Positions 1 to 11,459 of a stretch of DNA of 64,000 nucleotides are shown here, piece by piece (positions within the stretch are counted from its first letter, which is position 1; each line of letters begins with the position of its first letter). The notes beneath the pieces are model-generated. The model did not search any database, was not told where the DNA came from, and saw only the letters and a program-made list of their open reading frames with translations. The stretch comes from Paraglomus occultum. Lineage: Eukaryota; Glomeromycota; Glomeromycetes; Paraglomerales; Paraglomeraceae. The position numbers were made by a program, and so were the translations under genes. Location of the stretch: NCBI GenBank assembly GCA_910592205.1, contig CAJVPJ010000015.1:1-64000 (forward strand), read 5' to 3'.

Positions 1-310
1 TTTTTTTCGAAAAATACAATCAATTAGCTTCACAACGGTACCAAAATCATTGTAATTTACATAGTAAATACGTGCAATTAAGGCTTTAGAAAAAAAAAGA
101 TTTTCCATATATCTTATTAGTAAATTTCAAGGAGTGACCAATACTTTTGGTCAGTATGTGTACATGTATAGAATATGATATATGAAGGGTGTGTGTAACT
201 GTAATTTATTAAAATCAATAGTAGTATTTGTTGTATTGATAATGATTAAAACACCCTTTAAGATTCAGGCTAGTAATAATAATATAAATAAAATTAGATT
301 CTAGTACCTT
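1..310. other. AT-rich non-coding stretch
   Basis: No reading frame, RNA gene or clear repeat is visible. It lies beyond the degraded end of the LRR array and may be the 3' flank of that locus. Confidence 0.4.
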
Positions 311-317
311 CAAAGTT

Positions 318-1555
318 GTTGGCTCCTGCATCTACCCCAATTTGATTATTCCATAGATTCAAAAAAGTCAGAGATGAATTTGATTCTAGACTTTTACCAA
401 TTCTTATTCTGTTGTTCCTGCACTCTAATCTAATTATGGCTTTGATTTAGTACTAGAGCCTTTGTCAATGCTGTCACTCCAATCTAACTAGAATCAAGAT
501 ATAAATTATTCAAAAAAGTCAGAGACAAATTTGATTCTAGAGCCTTTGCCAATGCTCTTCTCCAAACTGATTATCAAAGATGAATTTGATTCTAGAGCAT
601 TTGCTAATGCTGTTGTTCCTGCATCTCCAATCTTGTTATACCTAAGATTCAAAAAAGTAAGAGATGAATTTGATCTTAGAGCCTTTGCCAATGCTGTTGC
701 TCCTGCATCTCCAATCTGATTATTATAAAGGCTCAAAGAAGTCAGAAATGAATTTGATTCTAGAGCTTTTGCCAATGCTGTTGCTCCTGCATCTCCAATC
801 TGATTATCCAACAGATACAAAGAAGTCAGAGATGAGTTTAAGTCTAGAGCATTTGCTAATGCTGTTGTTCCTGCATCTCCAATCTTGTTATACCTAAGAT
901 TCAAAGAAGTAAGAGAAGAATTTGATTCTAGAGCCTTTGCCAATGCTGTTGCTCCTGCATCTCCAATCTGATTATTATAAAGGTTCAAAGAAGTCAGAGC
1001 TGAATTTGATTCCAGAGCCTTTGCCAATGCTGTTGCTCCTGCATGTCCAATCTGATTAGAACCAAGATACAAAGAAGTCAGAGATGAATTTGATTTTAGA
1101 GCCTTTGCCAATGTTGTTGCTCCTGCATGTCCAATTTGATTAGAACCAAGATCCAAAGAAATCAGAGATGAATTTGATTCTAGAGCCTTTCCCAATGCTG
1201 TTGCTCCTGCATGTCCAATCTGATTAGAATCAAGATCCAAAGAAGTCAGAAGTGAATTTGATTCTAGAGCTTTTGCCAATGCTGTTGCACCTGCATCTCC
1301 AATCTGATTATTCCACAGATACAAAGAAGTAAGAGCTGAATTTGATTCTAGAGCTTTTGCCAATGCTGTTGTACCTGCATCTCCAATCTGATTAGAACCA
1401 AGATACAAAGAAGTCAGAGATGAATTTGATTTTAGAGCTTTTGCCAATGCTGTTGCACCTGCATCTCCAATCTGATTAGAACCAAGATACAAAGAAGTCA
1501 GAGATGAATTTGATTTTTAGAGCCTTTGCCAATGCTGTTGCTCCTACATCTCCAA
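318..1555 (-). repeat. Tandem 84-bp array encoding RNase-inhibitor-type LRRs, frame-broken at both ends
   Basis: An 84-bp (28-residue) unit is repeated at least 11 times in one open frame (506-1517). Each unit carries the pattern NQIGDAGATALAKAL, with Leu at the usual ribonuclease-inhibitor LRR positions. The array continues in degenerate, frame-broken form to about 318. At the other end it follows the kinase exon directly. The first unit after the kinase (about 1517-1560) has lost its xxNQ codons, giving a TGA at 1556-1558, and has one extra A in an A-run, which returns to the frame of the array. Units are so alike that slippage or unequal exchange is expected, and an assembly error is possible. 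LRRs of this kind bind proteins. Together with the kinase this was probably one gene, and whether a full-length product is made is uncertain. Confidence 0.85.
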
Positions 1556-3576
1556 TCATAGTATCAAAGAATTTATGGAAGAGTTTGCTTTTAAAATGTC
1601 TATTAGTGTTGTTTCTCCTGCATCTATTAGCATTGAAGAAAGATCTAATGTTCTACCTGGTAAATGCTGATTTCTGTCATCAGATAACAGTTGTAATTGT
1701 TTGTGTATTTCTGTACAAGATGGTCGTTCTTCAGCATTCTCACTCCAACATGCTGAATATAGCTGAACATATGCATCTGGTGTTTCTGGAAGGGGGGAAT
1801 CACGATAGCCTTCTTCTCTACATTTTGCCACATTGGTCCATTTTTTACAAGGAATCTGCTCGCTAGAGATCTCCCAGAATAACACTCCAAGGCTAAAAAT
1901 GTCAGATTTCTTTCCACGTTTATATGGTTGATTTCTGAATGATAAGGGATCTCTGTATGCTGCAGTGCCTTCCCCTAATGATGAGGACATCATCTGTCCA
2001 GATAGACCAAAATCAGTAATTTTTGCAATACCTGATTTCATAAGAACATTGAAAGCTGACTGGTAGGAGGATAAATAATAATTAGTTTGCAATCAATATA
2101 ATCATAAGCACAATAATAAATAATGTAAAATCACAATTTACCAAGTCTTTGTGGATGATATCAAGTTTGTGCATGTATCTCAATCCGTTTGTAATATCCA
2201 GACTCAGTTTGTACTTGTCCTCCCATGTTAAACTACGAAAATGTCGCATTAAGTGGATGCGCAAAGTCCCGCCATTTGCAAACTCGAACATCATATGATA
2301 ACCGTCATCTTCGTCTTTAGATCAAAAAATACATGGAATAAATCATTAATAATGCGCCGCCGGAACGTATTAAGGTAAATTACAATACATGAGTATACTT
2401 ACAGACACCTAAAAATCGGATAATATTCGGATGACCGCTCACTTTCTTGTGGTTTTTCAACTAGTATATAATCCATGCAAACCATTAGCTATCAAATCGA
2501 TAACAACGAAAAAACGTACAATACTAAGCAAAAAAATAACAGATAATAACCTACCTCTTTGCAAAATTTCTTGTACAGTTTTTCCTCGCAATCACCCGGA
2601 CGCCGAACCAAAGTTTTCACCGCAACAGGCACTCCAGTGTGCTTCACTATCGCTTTAAATACTGCTCCATATGAACCAGTAGCGATAGGTATACGTCCCA
2701 ATTTAATATCGCTTTCTGAGTAACAATGAATAGAACCTTCTTTAATACTTCTCTCTATCCATTCTTTATTATAAACAATGTTAGATTCGTCCTGCTGGCG
2801 ACTGATCACTTGATCATCAGTTTCCATCTGGGAAGAAGACTGGTCTGGAAACCCGTTTCCCGATTGATTAAAATTGTTTTGGACGCTTCCTTGAGATGGA
2901 TGGGAAATAATTTCTGTTTGTGGATAGACCTGTAATGTCGTAATAGTATGCAAAAAGCGTGAGCTTGGTACGGTTATCTTACAGCAAACTGAAATTTACA
3001 AACCTGTGATTGGACATTCTCCGATGACTCGACCGGAACAACTCCAAGCATGTCTTGAACCGAGTTTTGTCGATCTAATTGATGTTCAGATTGCATCGGC
3101 GTGATCAATTCGCTTGGTGTTTGTACTTCACGGTGTCTCGAATACGGGTACTGCGACAACCACTGTTGTTGATGTTGTTCCCGATGAGTAATCAAGCCTT
3201 GTCGAGCAGACAGAGCGCTGTCGTTCTGTTGCTGAATAGAATTTGTAAGTAGATGTTGATGTACGGCCAGATTGGAATCGTCTATATAAGTCTGCGATTG
3301 TTGCTGGTTTGCCAATTGTGAAGAAGAATAGGTTGGCAGGCCATTGACGGCGGTAAACATAGTTGTTTGTGAATGACTAAGCGATGACTGGTCTTGTCGA
3401 GGCTGTGATCCCGCTTGCAAATCTTTATAATACACATACTTTGAGCCATCCCAGTAGTATGCTCGATCAGTCGTAGATGTGGCAGGATTAACCGTATGCC
3501 GATGCTGCTGCTGTTGTGCCGATTCCTGTCGTTGTTTATAGTGACTCTGCCAGGTTTGAAACGGTTGTTGCGACAT
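1556..3576 (-). CDS. Gln-rich protein kinase (TKL-type) leading into the LRR array
   Basis: Five exons: 3004-3576, 2555-2929, 2403-2460, 2142-2314, and 2059 down to a TGA at 1556. The start is the ATG at 3576. Residues 1-191 are Gln/Ser-rich and disordered, with repeated QQ runs. The kinase domain starts near residue 265. It shows a glycine loop (ATGSYGAVFKA), the lysine strand (VAVKTL), a catalytic loop split by an intron (IIHKDL then SAFN), DFG (TDFGLSG) and the C-lobe (KKSDIFSLGVLFWE). All catalytic residues are present, so it should be active. The loop reads HKD rather than HRD. After the kinase the protein enters an LRR-like segment (DLSSMLIDAGETTLIDILK) and stops where the 84-bp array begins. 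Kinase-LRR fusions of unknown ligand fit the expanded signalling repertoires of Glomeromycotina. Exon lengths keep phase up to the last exon. Confidence 0.78.
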
Positions 3577-4770
3577 TGTAGGTAACTACAAGACTGCTGT
3601 TTACATTAAGTCGTACGTAACTTATGTACTGTATATGAACGAATAAGTAGGGAGTTTGCAGAGCACGACATACTTCAGGTTATACAAACGGATCTAGTGT
3701 AGGTTTAGATACGATATGTAACACACTAACAAATAACTCTACTTTTGCAACTAATATTAGCTTTGTGACATCAACTCTCACATCCTTCTACAAACCACAG
3801 CGGCTTTATCAGTGTATGCTCCTTTGCAAGCACACACTGTCTACTGTACTGCTCGATATAAGTGCTTGCATTCATGCCATTGAAATCATAAGTAACGTTT
3901 AAATCCCAGGCGTTGATACCAACTCTCCTTGGTCTTTTCGATTATTTTTCAATTAGTAAGGTATGGTGCGCTAGAGACTGCAAGGCATATATTAAAATAC
4001 AGAAAAGTCTGTAAATAATTTCTTCGCATTTTCTGTACTCTAATAATACTTTCTGAAAGACACGGGAAATTGGTATAGAGGTAAAATTTTTCGGATGACT
4101 TTGCCCAATTTCCGTGTATTCCATGCTCATACTGCTTGCGCTTAATATTAATATATATATTCTCATTCAACAAAATAGATAGTTGAAGATAAAACCATTA
4201 GATATTCTTTCAAATTCTCCTACACTCAAATACCTCTAATGGCACACCGAAATAATTCAACAAAAATTGCGGTTTGCACAGCTGCCGATAGCCGATTCAG
4301 CTATAGGCTTGCATCAATACCTGCACGTATCGATCATGTTCCGTATGCAACGAGAATGTCTCTCTTCTGTTTATCTTCATACTTAGCTTAGGCTGATCTG
4401 CAAATATGAACCTGTTTGCGACTGTCGTAGTTTAACAGACCAAATGGGATATTCCAAAAACCGAAGAGCGCTAACTCTATTCGGGTATGCTAAATGCTTT
4501 TTCTTACAAAGTATACACGAAAAACTCTATATAATATCTAAAAATACATTATTTATATTGCTAAACATGGAAAAAGTGTACGTTGACAAAGCTGAATAAA
4601 CAAGCTATCATAATGATAGTATTATTACCCAACTACAACATCAACTGCTAAAGTATGGCTGACACAAAAACTTATCATATAACAATATCACTACAAGAAA
4701 ACCCAAAAATACATTTCATGCTTATCTTCCATATTATTGACATGTTAAAAACCATTAACGTAATAACGAA
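3577..4770. other. Intergenic, upstream of the kinase-LRR locus
   Basis: No supported gene. Two overlapping short frames on the minus strand near 3942-4173 have no recognisable motif or splice context. The first few hundred bases should hold the kinase promoter, but no clear element was identified. Confidence 0.4.
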
Positions 4771-4772
4771 TA

Positions 4773-5607
4773 CAGTGACACCTCCCTAAATGCAACACCT
4801 CGGGACCGAACGTTGCGTTGCATTTATGGGGGTTTTGCATTTATGGAGGGTTTCCTTATTAGGAAAGACTTTTTAATAATATACAGATTTTCCTTTATTA
4901 TACTTTCCAGCCAACTCTACGGAAAAAGTTTACTATACATATTCCTAATCATTAACTAAAAATTGTGTTATGCTACTTTGTCTCATCGAATTTACGAATA
5001 AATTTCTCCAAACTATTAACAGCTTTTAAATAGCTGCTGGTCCCCTCTTGTTGAATTAGAAATGCCTTTACGTTTTCTAAACTTTTCAGTGCCTCATGAG
5101 CACTCACTACTGAGGTTTCATTACTATCATCGTCAGTTTCTTCATCGTGTTTTTCATTAAATAAATAAATAATATCATCATTTTCGGGAAGCTCAAAAAC
5201 AATATCTTCCGCTGAAAAAGACAAATATTCATTTATTGTCATTGCATCGAACAATTCAATCTCAGACAATTCATTATTCAACTTTTGAGTTTCATCGATT
5301 GAGTTATCATCATCGTTATCGTCCGGAAGAATTTTGGTAGCTTTCCAGCAATTAGAAATGACATCAGATGTAACATTATCCCAGGCGTATTGTATTGATC
5401 ATTTTTCCTCAACAAATAACATTACGGGAATCACGTGAGTTGCACTTAGGGAAATAAATCTATTAGAACGGGACCGCAAAATCCGTTGCAATTGCAGAAA
5501 ACGGGGGGTTGCATTTACTCACTAGGTCCCATGCTTGGGACCGAACAAAGTGTTGCATTTAGAGTGGGATTGCACTTATGGGGGTTGCACTTATGGAGGT
5601 GTCACTG
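4773..5607 (-). mobile_element. Short Tigger/pogo-like DNA transposon derivative with TIRs and TA duplication
   Basis: The element is bounded by inverted repeats starting CAGTGACACCTCC at 4773 and ending GGAGGTGTCACTG at 5607. TA dinucleotides flank both sides (4771-4772 and 5608-5609), as expected for Tc1/mariner-superfamily insertion. The homology continues inward as near-repeats of 'taaatgcaac' and 'gggaccgaac'. Inside, on the minus strand, a frame from about 5400 to 4973 encodes what looks like the C-terminal end of a DDE_1 (Tigger/jerky-type) transposase: a segment like ISNCWKATKILPDD, a long acidic stretch, and a terminal helix with SAHEALKSLENV. The catalytic DDE region and the DNA-binding part are missing, so this is an internally deleted, non-autonomous copy. 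Family assignment is by pattern only. Confidence 0.82.
4973..5400 (-). pseudogene. C-terminal remnant of a DDE_1 (Tigger-type) transposase
   Basis: This is the open coding remnant inside the 835-bp element. The frame carries CW and ILP landmarks (NCWKATKILP) found at the end of many DDE_1 transposases, then an Asp/Glu-rich tail of about 100 residues ending in KFIRKFDETK. No catalytic acidic triad is present in what remains. The first ATG in frame (5281) lies after the CW/ILP part, so that methionine is not the original start. It is unlikely to be functional. Confidence 0.6.
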
Positions 5608-6088
5608 TATGTTAATATTACTTCCTTCGTACGGTACACACTAACACGAAAGGCCACCACAGAGACATTACCAAATCAAACAAATTTTTGGTTAGTTCGT
5701 TTCGTTCAGTATCCAATCCCTCAAAATCCAGATTACTGGATCCACTTATCTTTTAATGCTCTTCTGTAGGCACGACCCGACATCCTGGAAAAATTACAAT
5801 GTGCTCTGCCCACAAATTCTCTATCTGGACACGTGAGCAAAGCAGGAACTTTTGTACCACTGGGAATTGAATCTGTTGCATAGACTCACATTCTATGCTT
5901 ATATTAATATTAAACAACACGTTTGCCACTATTGCGCTGATCGGAACTCTTATTATTATGACAGATGAATACTATAAATAACGATAGGGCAAATTTCTAT
6001 AAGTCTGTCTAAAACGGTATAAATTGTGGTTGGCATTGATGTTAATATTAATGCTTATTTTAATAAAAATTTTTGTAATTTCTAATAT
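5608..6088. other. Intergenic AT-rich DNA
   Basis: No gene or repeat supported between the transposon and the minisatellite. Confidence 0.35.
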
Positions 6089-6410
6089 AGAGATAACATT
6101 AGTGATTTTAATTCAAAAACGAAACATTTTTGTCTAATTTGAAAACATGCCTGGTTGAAATTTTACGTATGTAGAGATAACATCAGTGTTTTCTAATTCC
6201 AACATGACACAATTTTGAAAATGTACTTGGTTGACATGTTACATATATTGAGATTACATTGTATTTTTTAATTCTAAACGACACATTTTCGCCTAATTTT
6301 GAAACATGCCTGGCTGACATGTTACACAGATTGAGATTACAATAGTATTTTTTAATTCAAAATGACACATTTCTGCCTAATTTTCTGTCTGAAATGTTAC
6401 ATATATATAG
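6089..6410. repeat. Degenerate minisatellite, four units of about 77-84 bp
   Basis: Units begin near 6089, 6173, 6250 and 6333. Each contains 'gagattacat', then a T-rich tract with 'taattc', then 'gacacatttt...cctaatttt', then 'catgcctggctgacatgttac'. Similarity is clear but imperfect, so the array is old. No coding frame runs through it. Confidence 0.7.
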
Positions 6411-8077
6411 GTGGCATGAGTACTCGAGGAAAATTGAAAAGTGTAATGTGTAATTATGCAATACGGATTTCAGTAAGATGGCATCCATAAATCAGTTGAG
6501 AATAAGACTATCTGAAATGTGTCAACTTTAGGGATAAAATAGAACCGGGAGTTGTCAATACCGGACGACCTATAATAAATGACCGGAATACTTTTAACAT
6601 GCATTTCTGACAGATTTCAGAAACAAGTCTGCAGCTTAATTTAGGCTGAAATTGTTTATTTCTACCTGTGACATACTTATGTTGTTAATAAATTGTAGCA
6701 GACTACATCACGACTCTATTGTTTATCTGATGAACAATCACTCTTGATGACAACGCGTGAAATACCATTTTTCTAAAACCTTATTATTATCGTGTCTCGA
6801 AAAGGGTGTAAATATTCTACTACGCGTGTTCCACATAAACAAAGTTAATATACAATATTAACATTCTTTATTTACAGTTTATACAAGTTTATTCAAAATT
6901 TTACTTCTCTTCCAGTTAAATTAATAAATTAAATGCTATACATATACAGTATGCTTCTATGTATGTCGATATGCACGTTTACTGTTAGCTGTCTTTGCCA
7001 TTTAAATATGTAAGAAATATAAAAATACATTATTTAAAGTTTATAAAACTGGGTCACGGGTTTATTTTTGAATAAGTACACGTACATAGCTGCATTCGAG
7101 TTCTGTTCGCTGGACTTCAGTACTAGGTTGAATTTTTAACATTGTTTACGTGCTTCAATTTTTTTTTCATACAATCGGTAATAGGGTAAGATTATCTTGC
7201 TCAACTCATCGTAATTGCCTTCATTTGAACGTTCGATGATGGTATTTAAAAACGCGATAGCCACTCTGTGACTAAACTGCAAAAGGATCCGATAAAAAGC
7301 AGAGCCCATACCTGCTCAAAACTCGTCCGCTTGAAGAGAATTCTGCAAAAACTATAATTTTAGTTTATTCCACTGGTTATGCAAGTGTATGAACCATCAG
7401 TCCACTCATATCCCTCAAATAGTTATTGCTAGTCGTTTCATAATATTGCCGCATAGCCTTGACGCGTAACGGTCCAAGTTTAACGTAAAACAATGGCAAA
7501 TATAGGCATGTCAACGAACTAACTCCATTGCGAGAATCTGCAGCAAGCTACAGATCTGATCATTTCAGTGAATAGAAATTTTTGGGGTCAAATTTACCGC
7601 TCTATTTAACGAAAGAAGAAAAGAGATCGATTTTCCTCACGAAAATGTTTTGTCAGGAGAAATCAGTTTTAGCCCCATCTAATGTCGTTATCGTTAACAA
7701 AGCAGCAAAAATAGCTTTCTAGTAATATTTTCAGTAGCAATAATGGTGGTAACTAGTGTGGGACGGGGGGAAATCTTGTCTTTTTTACTATATAAAAAGG
7801 CTTGGAATCTGGCAGGCAAGTTTTCATACTTTATCCCTCTCTCTTCGTCTTCGACCCACGCTTCTATTTACATATTATCCTACCCGGCCTTTACATTGCA
7901 GCAACTAGAGAAACAACAACTCAAAATTGACAATTGATTGTGTCAAATAAAGTTAATATTATATTTGATATTTTCCGATATTGGTCACGGGATTTTATGA
8001 TATATATCGCTCAAGAGTGAGATGGACGACTACTCGTATATTATTTATTAGTTTGTAGATACTATATTGTAGTCTAT
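6411..8077. other. Gene-free stretch with one promoter-like segment
   Basis: No coding frame with family resemblance. Around 7789-7800 a TATA-box-like 'tatataaaaagg' is followed by a pyrimidine-rich tract and, at 7947, by AATAAA. No convincing protein lies between them. Confidence 0.35.
7789..7952 (+). promoter_or_regulatory. TATA-box-like element followed by a short potential transcript
   Basis: A strong TATA match (actatataaaaagg) precedes a CT-rich stretch typical of fungal start regions. A polyadenylation-like AATAAA lies about 155 bases downstream. No clear protein is encoded between. It could be a decayed promoter, a short non-coding transcript, or chance in AT-rich DNA. Confidence 0.2.
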
Positions 8078-8485
8078 TCATGTACTTTTATAGCAAGACG
8101 GCTTTGTAACGATTATTAGAACGCTTCTTGTTATGGTCAAACACTTATAAATTTGAACAGTGGGTTGTGGGAGAATACTGCCAGCTTTCTTCATCTTTAG
8201 ATACCGAATCCCAGATCTTGATAAATTTCTTTTCATAAATAGTGATACATCCATGTTATCATTTTCACTATTAATTGGATCTCTATTTAGAAGGCTGAAT
8301 AGTGATGTGTAATAAAAACACAACTTTTGGGCATGGTATTTACTACCATTACGACCAATAGAGGCAACATTATAAATTGCATTATAAAATATGGAACCGA
8401 TTATCGGATTATCTAGCCATCCACTTGTAATTTCATATGTTGCGGGATTATCCGAAAATTGAAAATTATGTACCGTCAACGTCAC
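8078..8485 (-). CDS. Possible terminal exon of an unidentified gene
   Basis: An open frame of 135 codons runs from a good 3' splice site (ctttgtaatctag, ending at 8486) to a stop at 8078. It has no internal start at its beginning, so it would be an internal or last exon. The composition is protein-like, for example SGWLDNPIIGSIFYNAIY and GSKYHAQKLCFYYTSL, but no family is recognised. A matching upstream exon with a clear donor was not found. Minus-strand frames at 8923-9147 end at a donor-like CAAG/GTAAAA near 9083 but would need an intron of about 600 bases. It may be a gene fragment. Confidence 0.3.
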   Translation of the reverse strand: MTLTVHNFQFSDNPATYEITSGWLDNPIIGSIFYNAIYNVASIGRNGSKYHAQKLCFYYTSLFSLLNRDPINSENDNMDVSLFMKRNLSRSGIRYLKMKKAGSILPQPTVQIYKCLTITRSVLIIVTKPSCYKST

Positions 8486-10229
8486 CTAGATTACAAAGCA
8501 AATTATTGCGTAAATTCTCTTTTACAGTATACTTTTATAAACTGTTTGGAATAGGTAATTAAATTTTGTTGGCGTCAGCGTCATTAACGAATAAGCATGT
8601 TCTAACAATAAAAGAATATGTATTCTGTCGGCACAAAATTATCTATCGTAAATCAACTTGCTGAAACGGAATTGAGAGACCTTTGGTCTTCTGAAATACC
8701 ACTAACTTTGATCAACCTGGTGGTGTGCCGTGCTGGCCAGAGAAAAATGAGTTCGAAGCCGACGGATTATTCTTAAACAGATTGGTGTAGATAGAGCCTC
8801 CATTTGATGGAGAAATGCACTATTAATGTGGAACAAGATTTTTAATATTCAGATGGACACATAACAGCCGAAAGAATTAATATGGGTATTGATAAATTGT
8901 AATAATATTTTGGCAGAATCTTCTAATAAAAGCAGACGAATAGATGTTTGGTGTAATAGGTACCACAGCAAACAAACAAACAAAACACACGAACAAACAA
9001 TCGAATTCTACATCCCAACCCTTCGTTTTCCTTAAAAAGTAATTCACAACCAAATACGTCAAAATTAGAATTTTTACCTTGACAAATTAGTAAAGCCATG
9101 CAACTAAAACTAAGTATGTCACACATTGATTGGATCAGATCATGCACGAAAGCCGTCTTACGATTGTTGGATTCTTTTCCTTAAAAGCAATTGTCCAGGT
9201 AGAAAAACATTGGTCGCATACAATAAATAATAGTCTTTAAACACTTTGTCTTTTTCACCTTGTTCTATGAGTTATATATTATGCTATCATTTTTTTAGAG
9301 TGGTCCCTGTTCTTTATGGTTTTTTTTCTGCAAGAACAATTCGAATTTTGATGTGTTGCGCAGCATTAAAAGCACATAAAGCATAATCAAAACTGTCATC
9401 AATTCGTCGATCTCAAATTAAAATATTTGTGATAATTGATAATTAATATCAAGTCTCGAGTGTTATTACAGATTATTGATTTTATTAATGCATATATCCA
9501 ACCCATCCAAAACAAATTTTTACCACTCTCTCCCCACTTGTTGCCGTTCGCAAGAACTTTAACTCGCCATTGTTTTATATAATTTAATTTATTAGTTATA
9601 TACATAATCTATAGTAATAGCGATAGCGGTTTAAACCTCCTTGGGTATCACAAATTATTTGGTTGGCTAATGCTAACCACTCAATTGCGGAAACCTATAA
9701 ATAACCGTTTGTGTATCTTCGATTGTCCATAACAGGCGTAATTAAAAATCACCTTAAGAAAGTTACAAAGAATCGAGTACAAAGTCATCGTGGCTGGTTG
9801 TTAGCGAGACATGCATTATTCAATATCAAAGCCATGAAATGACTAATTAATTACACTAATACGAATGCATGCTTATGCAGGAGAAAAACGGTTCGCTAAG
9901 CTCTGGGCAATCCTTGTCCAAGGATATTTTGTGTGCGTAGTACATTAACCGGGAAGGTAGGCGTCACTAGTACACTTGCAGTTTGAATAAAAATTGCTCA
10001 GGAGCCATAATCGAACTTTTCAATTTCGTTTTCGTCCCCCCTCCCCTTTTCACTTTCTGTCAATTTTTGGAATTACTATTATTCCTGCCATTCATTCCTT
10101 TTACACTCGTTTTTTTCCGTCTAGAGGCTGCGAAGTATATTCGCCTAGCCTTCTACTCACGCTCTGGTAACCGTGAGTTAGCATTTTTTGACAAGATTCG
10201 TGTCTGCGGTACATTTGCTTAAATGGAAA
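8486..10229. other. Intergenic AT-rich DNA
   Basis: No supported gene. A plus-strand frame near 9983-10222 is hydrophobic but out of frame with the following gene and without splice support. The region 9960-10229 should contain the promoter and leader of the next gene. Confidence 0.35.
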
Positions 10230-11459
10230 ATGCCGCCAATGTCAAAATGGAGTGTGCATTCGAAGAGCCGTTCATTTCGACGTTGGTCCATTAATAGAAG
10301 AGGGGATGGTGGTGGTAACGGCAACGGCGATAACGGGAAGAATGACAATAATTATGGTTATGGTTATGGTTATGGTAATGGTGAACCAAAACCTAAACCT
10401 CCACCACCTCCTCCACCACCTCCACCGCCAAAACCAGGTGGAGGTGGAGATATACCTCCACCTTCAGCATCGCCCAAACCCACACCAGCACCAGCAGCAC
10501 AACCGACACCAAACCCAACCCCAACATCAGGTGGAGCTGGTACGGGAAATAATAAACCGCAGCCAACACCTAAAAATGGAGGTAATAATAATTCACCTCC
10601 AAAAGACCCAACAGATCCTAAACCAGATGGAAATCCCGACAATTCTGGGTCATCTTCATCCACTAATAGCAGTAATGGCGACTCACCTATTCCTACAAAT
10701 ACTGATGGCAACAACGGTAATAATACTTCAGTCTCATCAATCGGCGTGTCATCTGGGGGATCACCCAGCGTTAACAGTCCTCCTAATCCCGTTGACCAGC
10801 CTTCAACGGTCGAAGGGGGAGCAAAAAGCGGCGGCAGTAACTCGACAATTATCACATTGATATTAATAGTTACAGTGATTTCATTAGGATTGATAGGATT
10901 ATTGCTTTACAAAAGAAGACGTCGTCGTCGGGAGCGCGCTGAAGACTACAACGAAAAGAGAAAATCCGACTGCAGTACAATAAACTTGTGTTCTTCAGGA
11001 TTTAATCTCGACCCGGCGTCGTTTACACTCGAAAAGGTATCCGTAGATAAAGATACACCTCTTGCTGAAGATGTTCGTCCATCATCTCCGCCTGGCTCTT
11101 TCGAGCGATATTCCATTGATTCTCAAGCCGATGTAGCACCTCATTCCATCCCGGTGATTACAATTCAAGACACGCTTGATTCGGAAACTCCTAATAGCAA
11201 TAGCAACAGCGACGATTCATTCCCAATTTCCCTGCTCGATGCACCAACGAGCACAGATGATCATGTGCGAGAAGACGCGCGAGATTACCTACAGGATGGT
11301 GTACAAGAAGATGACGCTGGCGACAACGACGATGATAATGCTAGCGAAGACAGTATTGTGATCTCTGAAGAAATAGCGTTTCCTGTACCTCCGAGCAGAG
11401 ATGTCGATAATGGCAAGAGATTATCATATTCGTCGATAGATGACGAACAGTATATATAG
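10230..11459 (+). CDS. Pro/Gly/Ser-rich single-pass membrane protein with acidic cytoplasmic tail
   Basis: A single open frame of 409 codons from the first in-frame ATG (10230). A short unrelated upstream frame begins at 10223. Residues about 16-205 are low-complexity: Gly/Asn repeats, four GY pairs, an 11-proline run, then TP/NP/GGS-rich sequence likely to be heavily O-mannosylated. A hydrophobic helix at residues 207-227 (IITLILIVTVISLGLIGLLL) is followed by six arginines, a strong stop-transfer signal. The C-terminal 180 residues are Ser/Asp/Glu-rich and probably phosphorylated. The layout resembles fungal cell-wall stress sensors of the Mid2/Wsc type, but there is no WSC domain. No N-terminal signal peptide is visible; the N-terminus is basic. 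A signal could lie on a missed upstream exon. Function is inferred from layout only. Confidence 0.65.
   Translation: MPPMSKWSVHSKSRSFRRWSINRRGDGGGNGNGDNGKNDNNYGYGYGYGNGEPKPKPPPPPPPPPPPKPGGGGDIPPPSASPKPTPAPAAQPTPNPTPTSGGAGTGNNKPQPTPKNGGNNNSPPKDPTDPKPDGNPDNSGSSSSTNSSNGDSPIPTNTDGNNGNNTSVSSIGVSSGGSPSVNSPPNPVDQPSTVEGGAKSGGSNSTIITLILIVTVISLGLIGLLLYKRRRRRRERAEDYNEKRKSDCSTINLCSSGFNLDPASFTLEKVSVDKDTPLAEDVRPSSPPGSFERYSIDSQADVAPHSIPVITIQDTLDSETPNSNSNSDDSFPISLLDAPTSTDDHVREDARDYLQDGVQEDDAGDNDDDNASEDSIVISEEIAFPVPPSRDVDNGKRLSYSSIDDEQYI

Noticed and set aside
3942-4173. Two overlapping 74-codon frames upstream of the kinase
   Set aside because: No motif, poor start context, AT-driven composition.
8690-8770. 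tRNA-like T-arm sequence 'gagttcgaagcc'
   Set aside because: No matching acceptor, D or anticodon stems could be formed around it.
8877-9147. Cys/Phe-rich minus-strand frames as an upstream exon of the 8078-8485 segment
   Set aside because: Would need an unusually long intron for this window and gives no recognisable protein.
10252-10860. Frames on both strands (His/Gln-rich and Gly/Pro-rich) overlapping the membrane-protein gene
   Set aside because: Low-complexity codons give open frames in all phases; only the sense frame has a membrane helix and stop-transfer signal.
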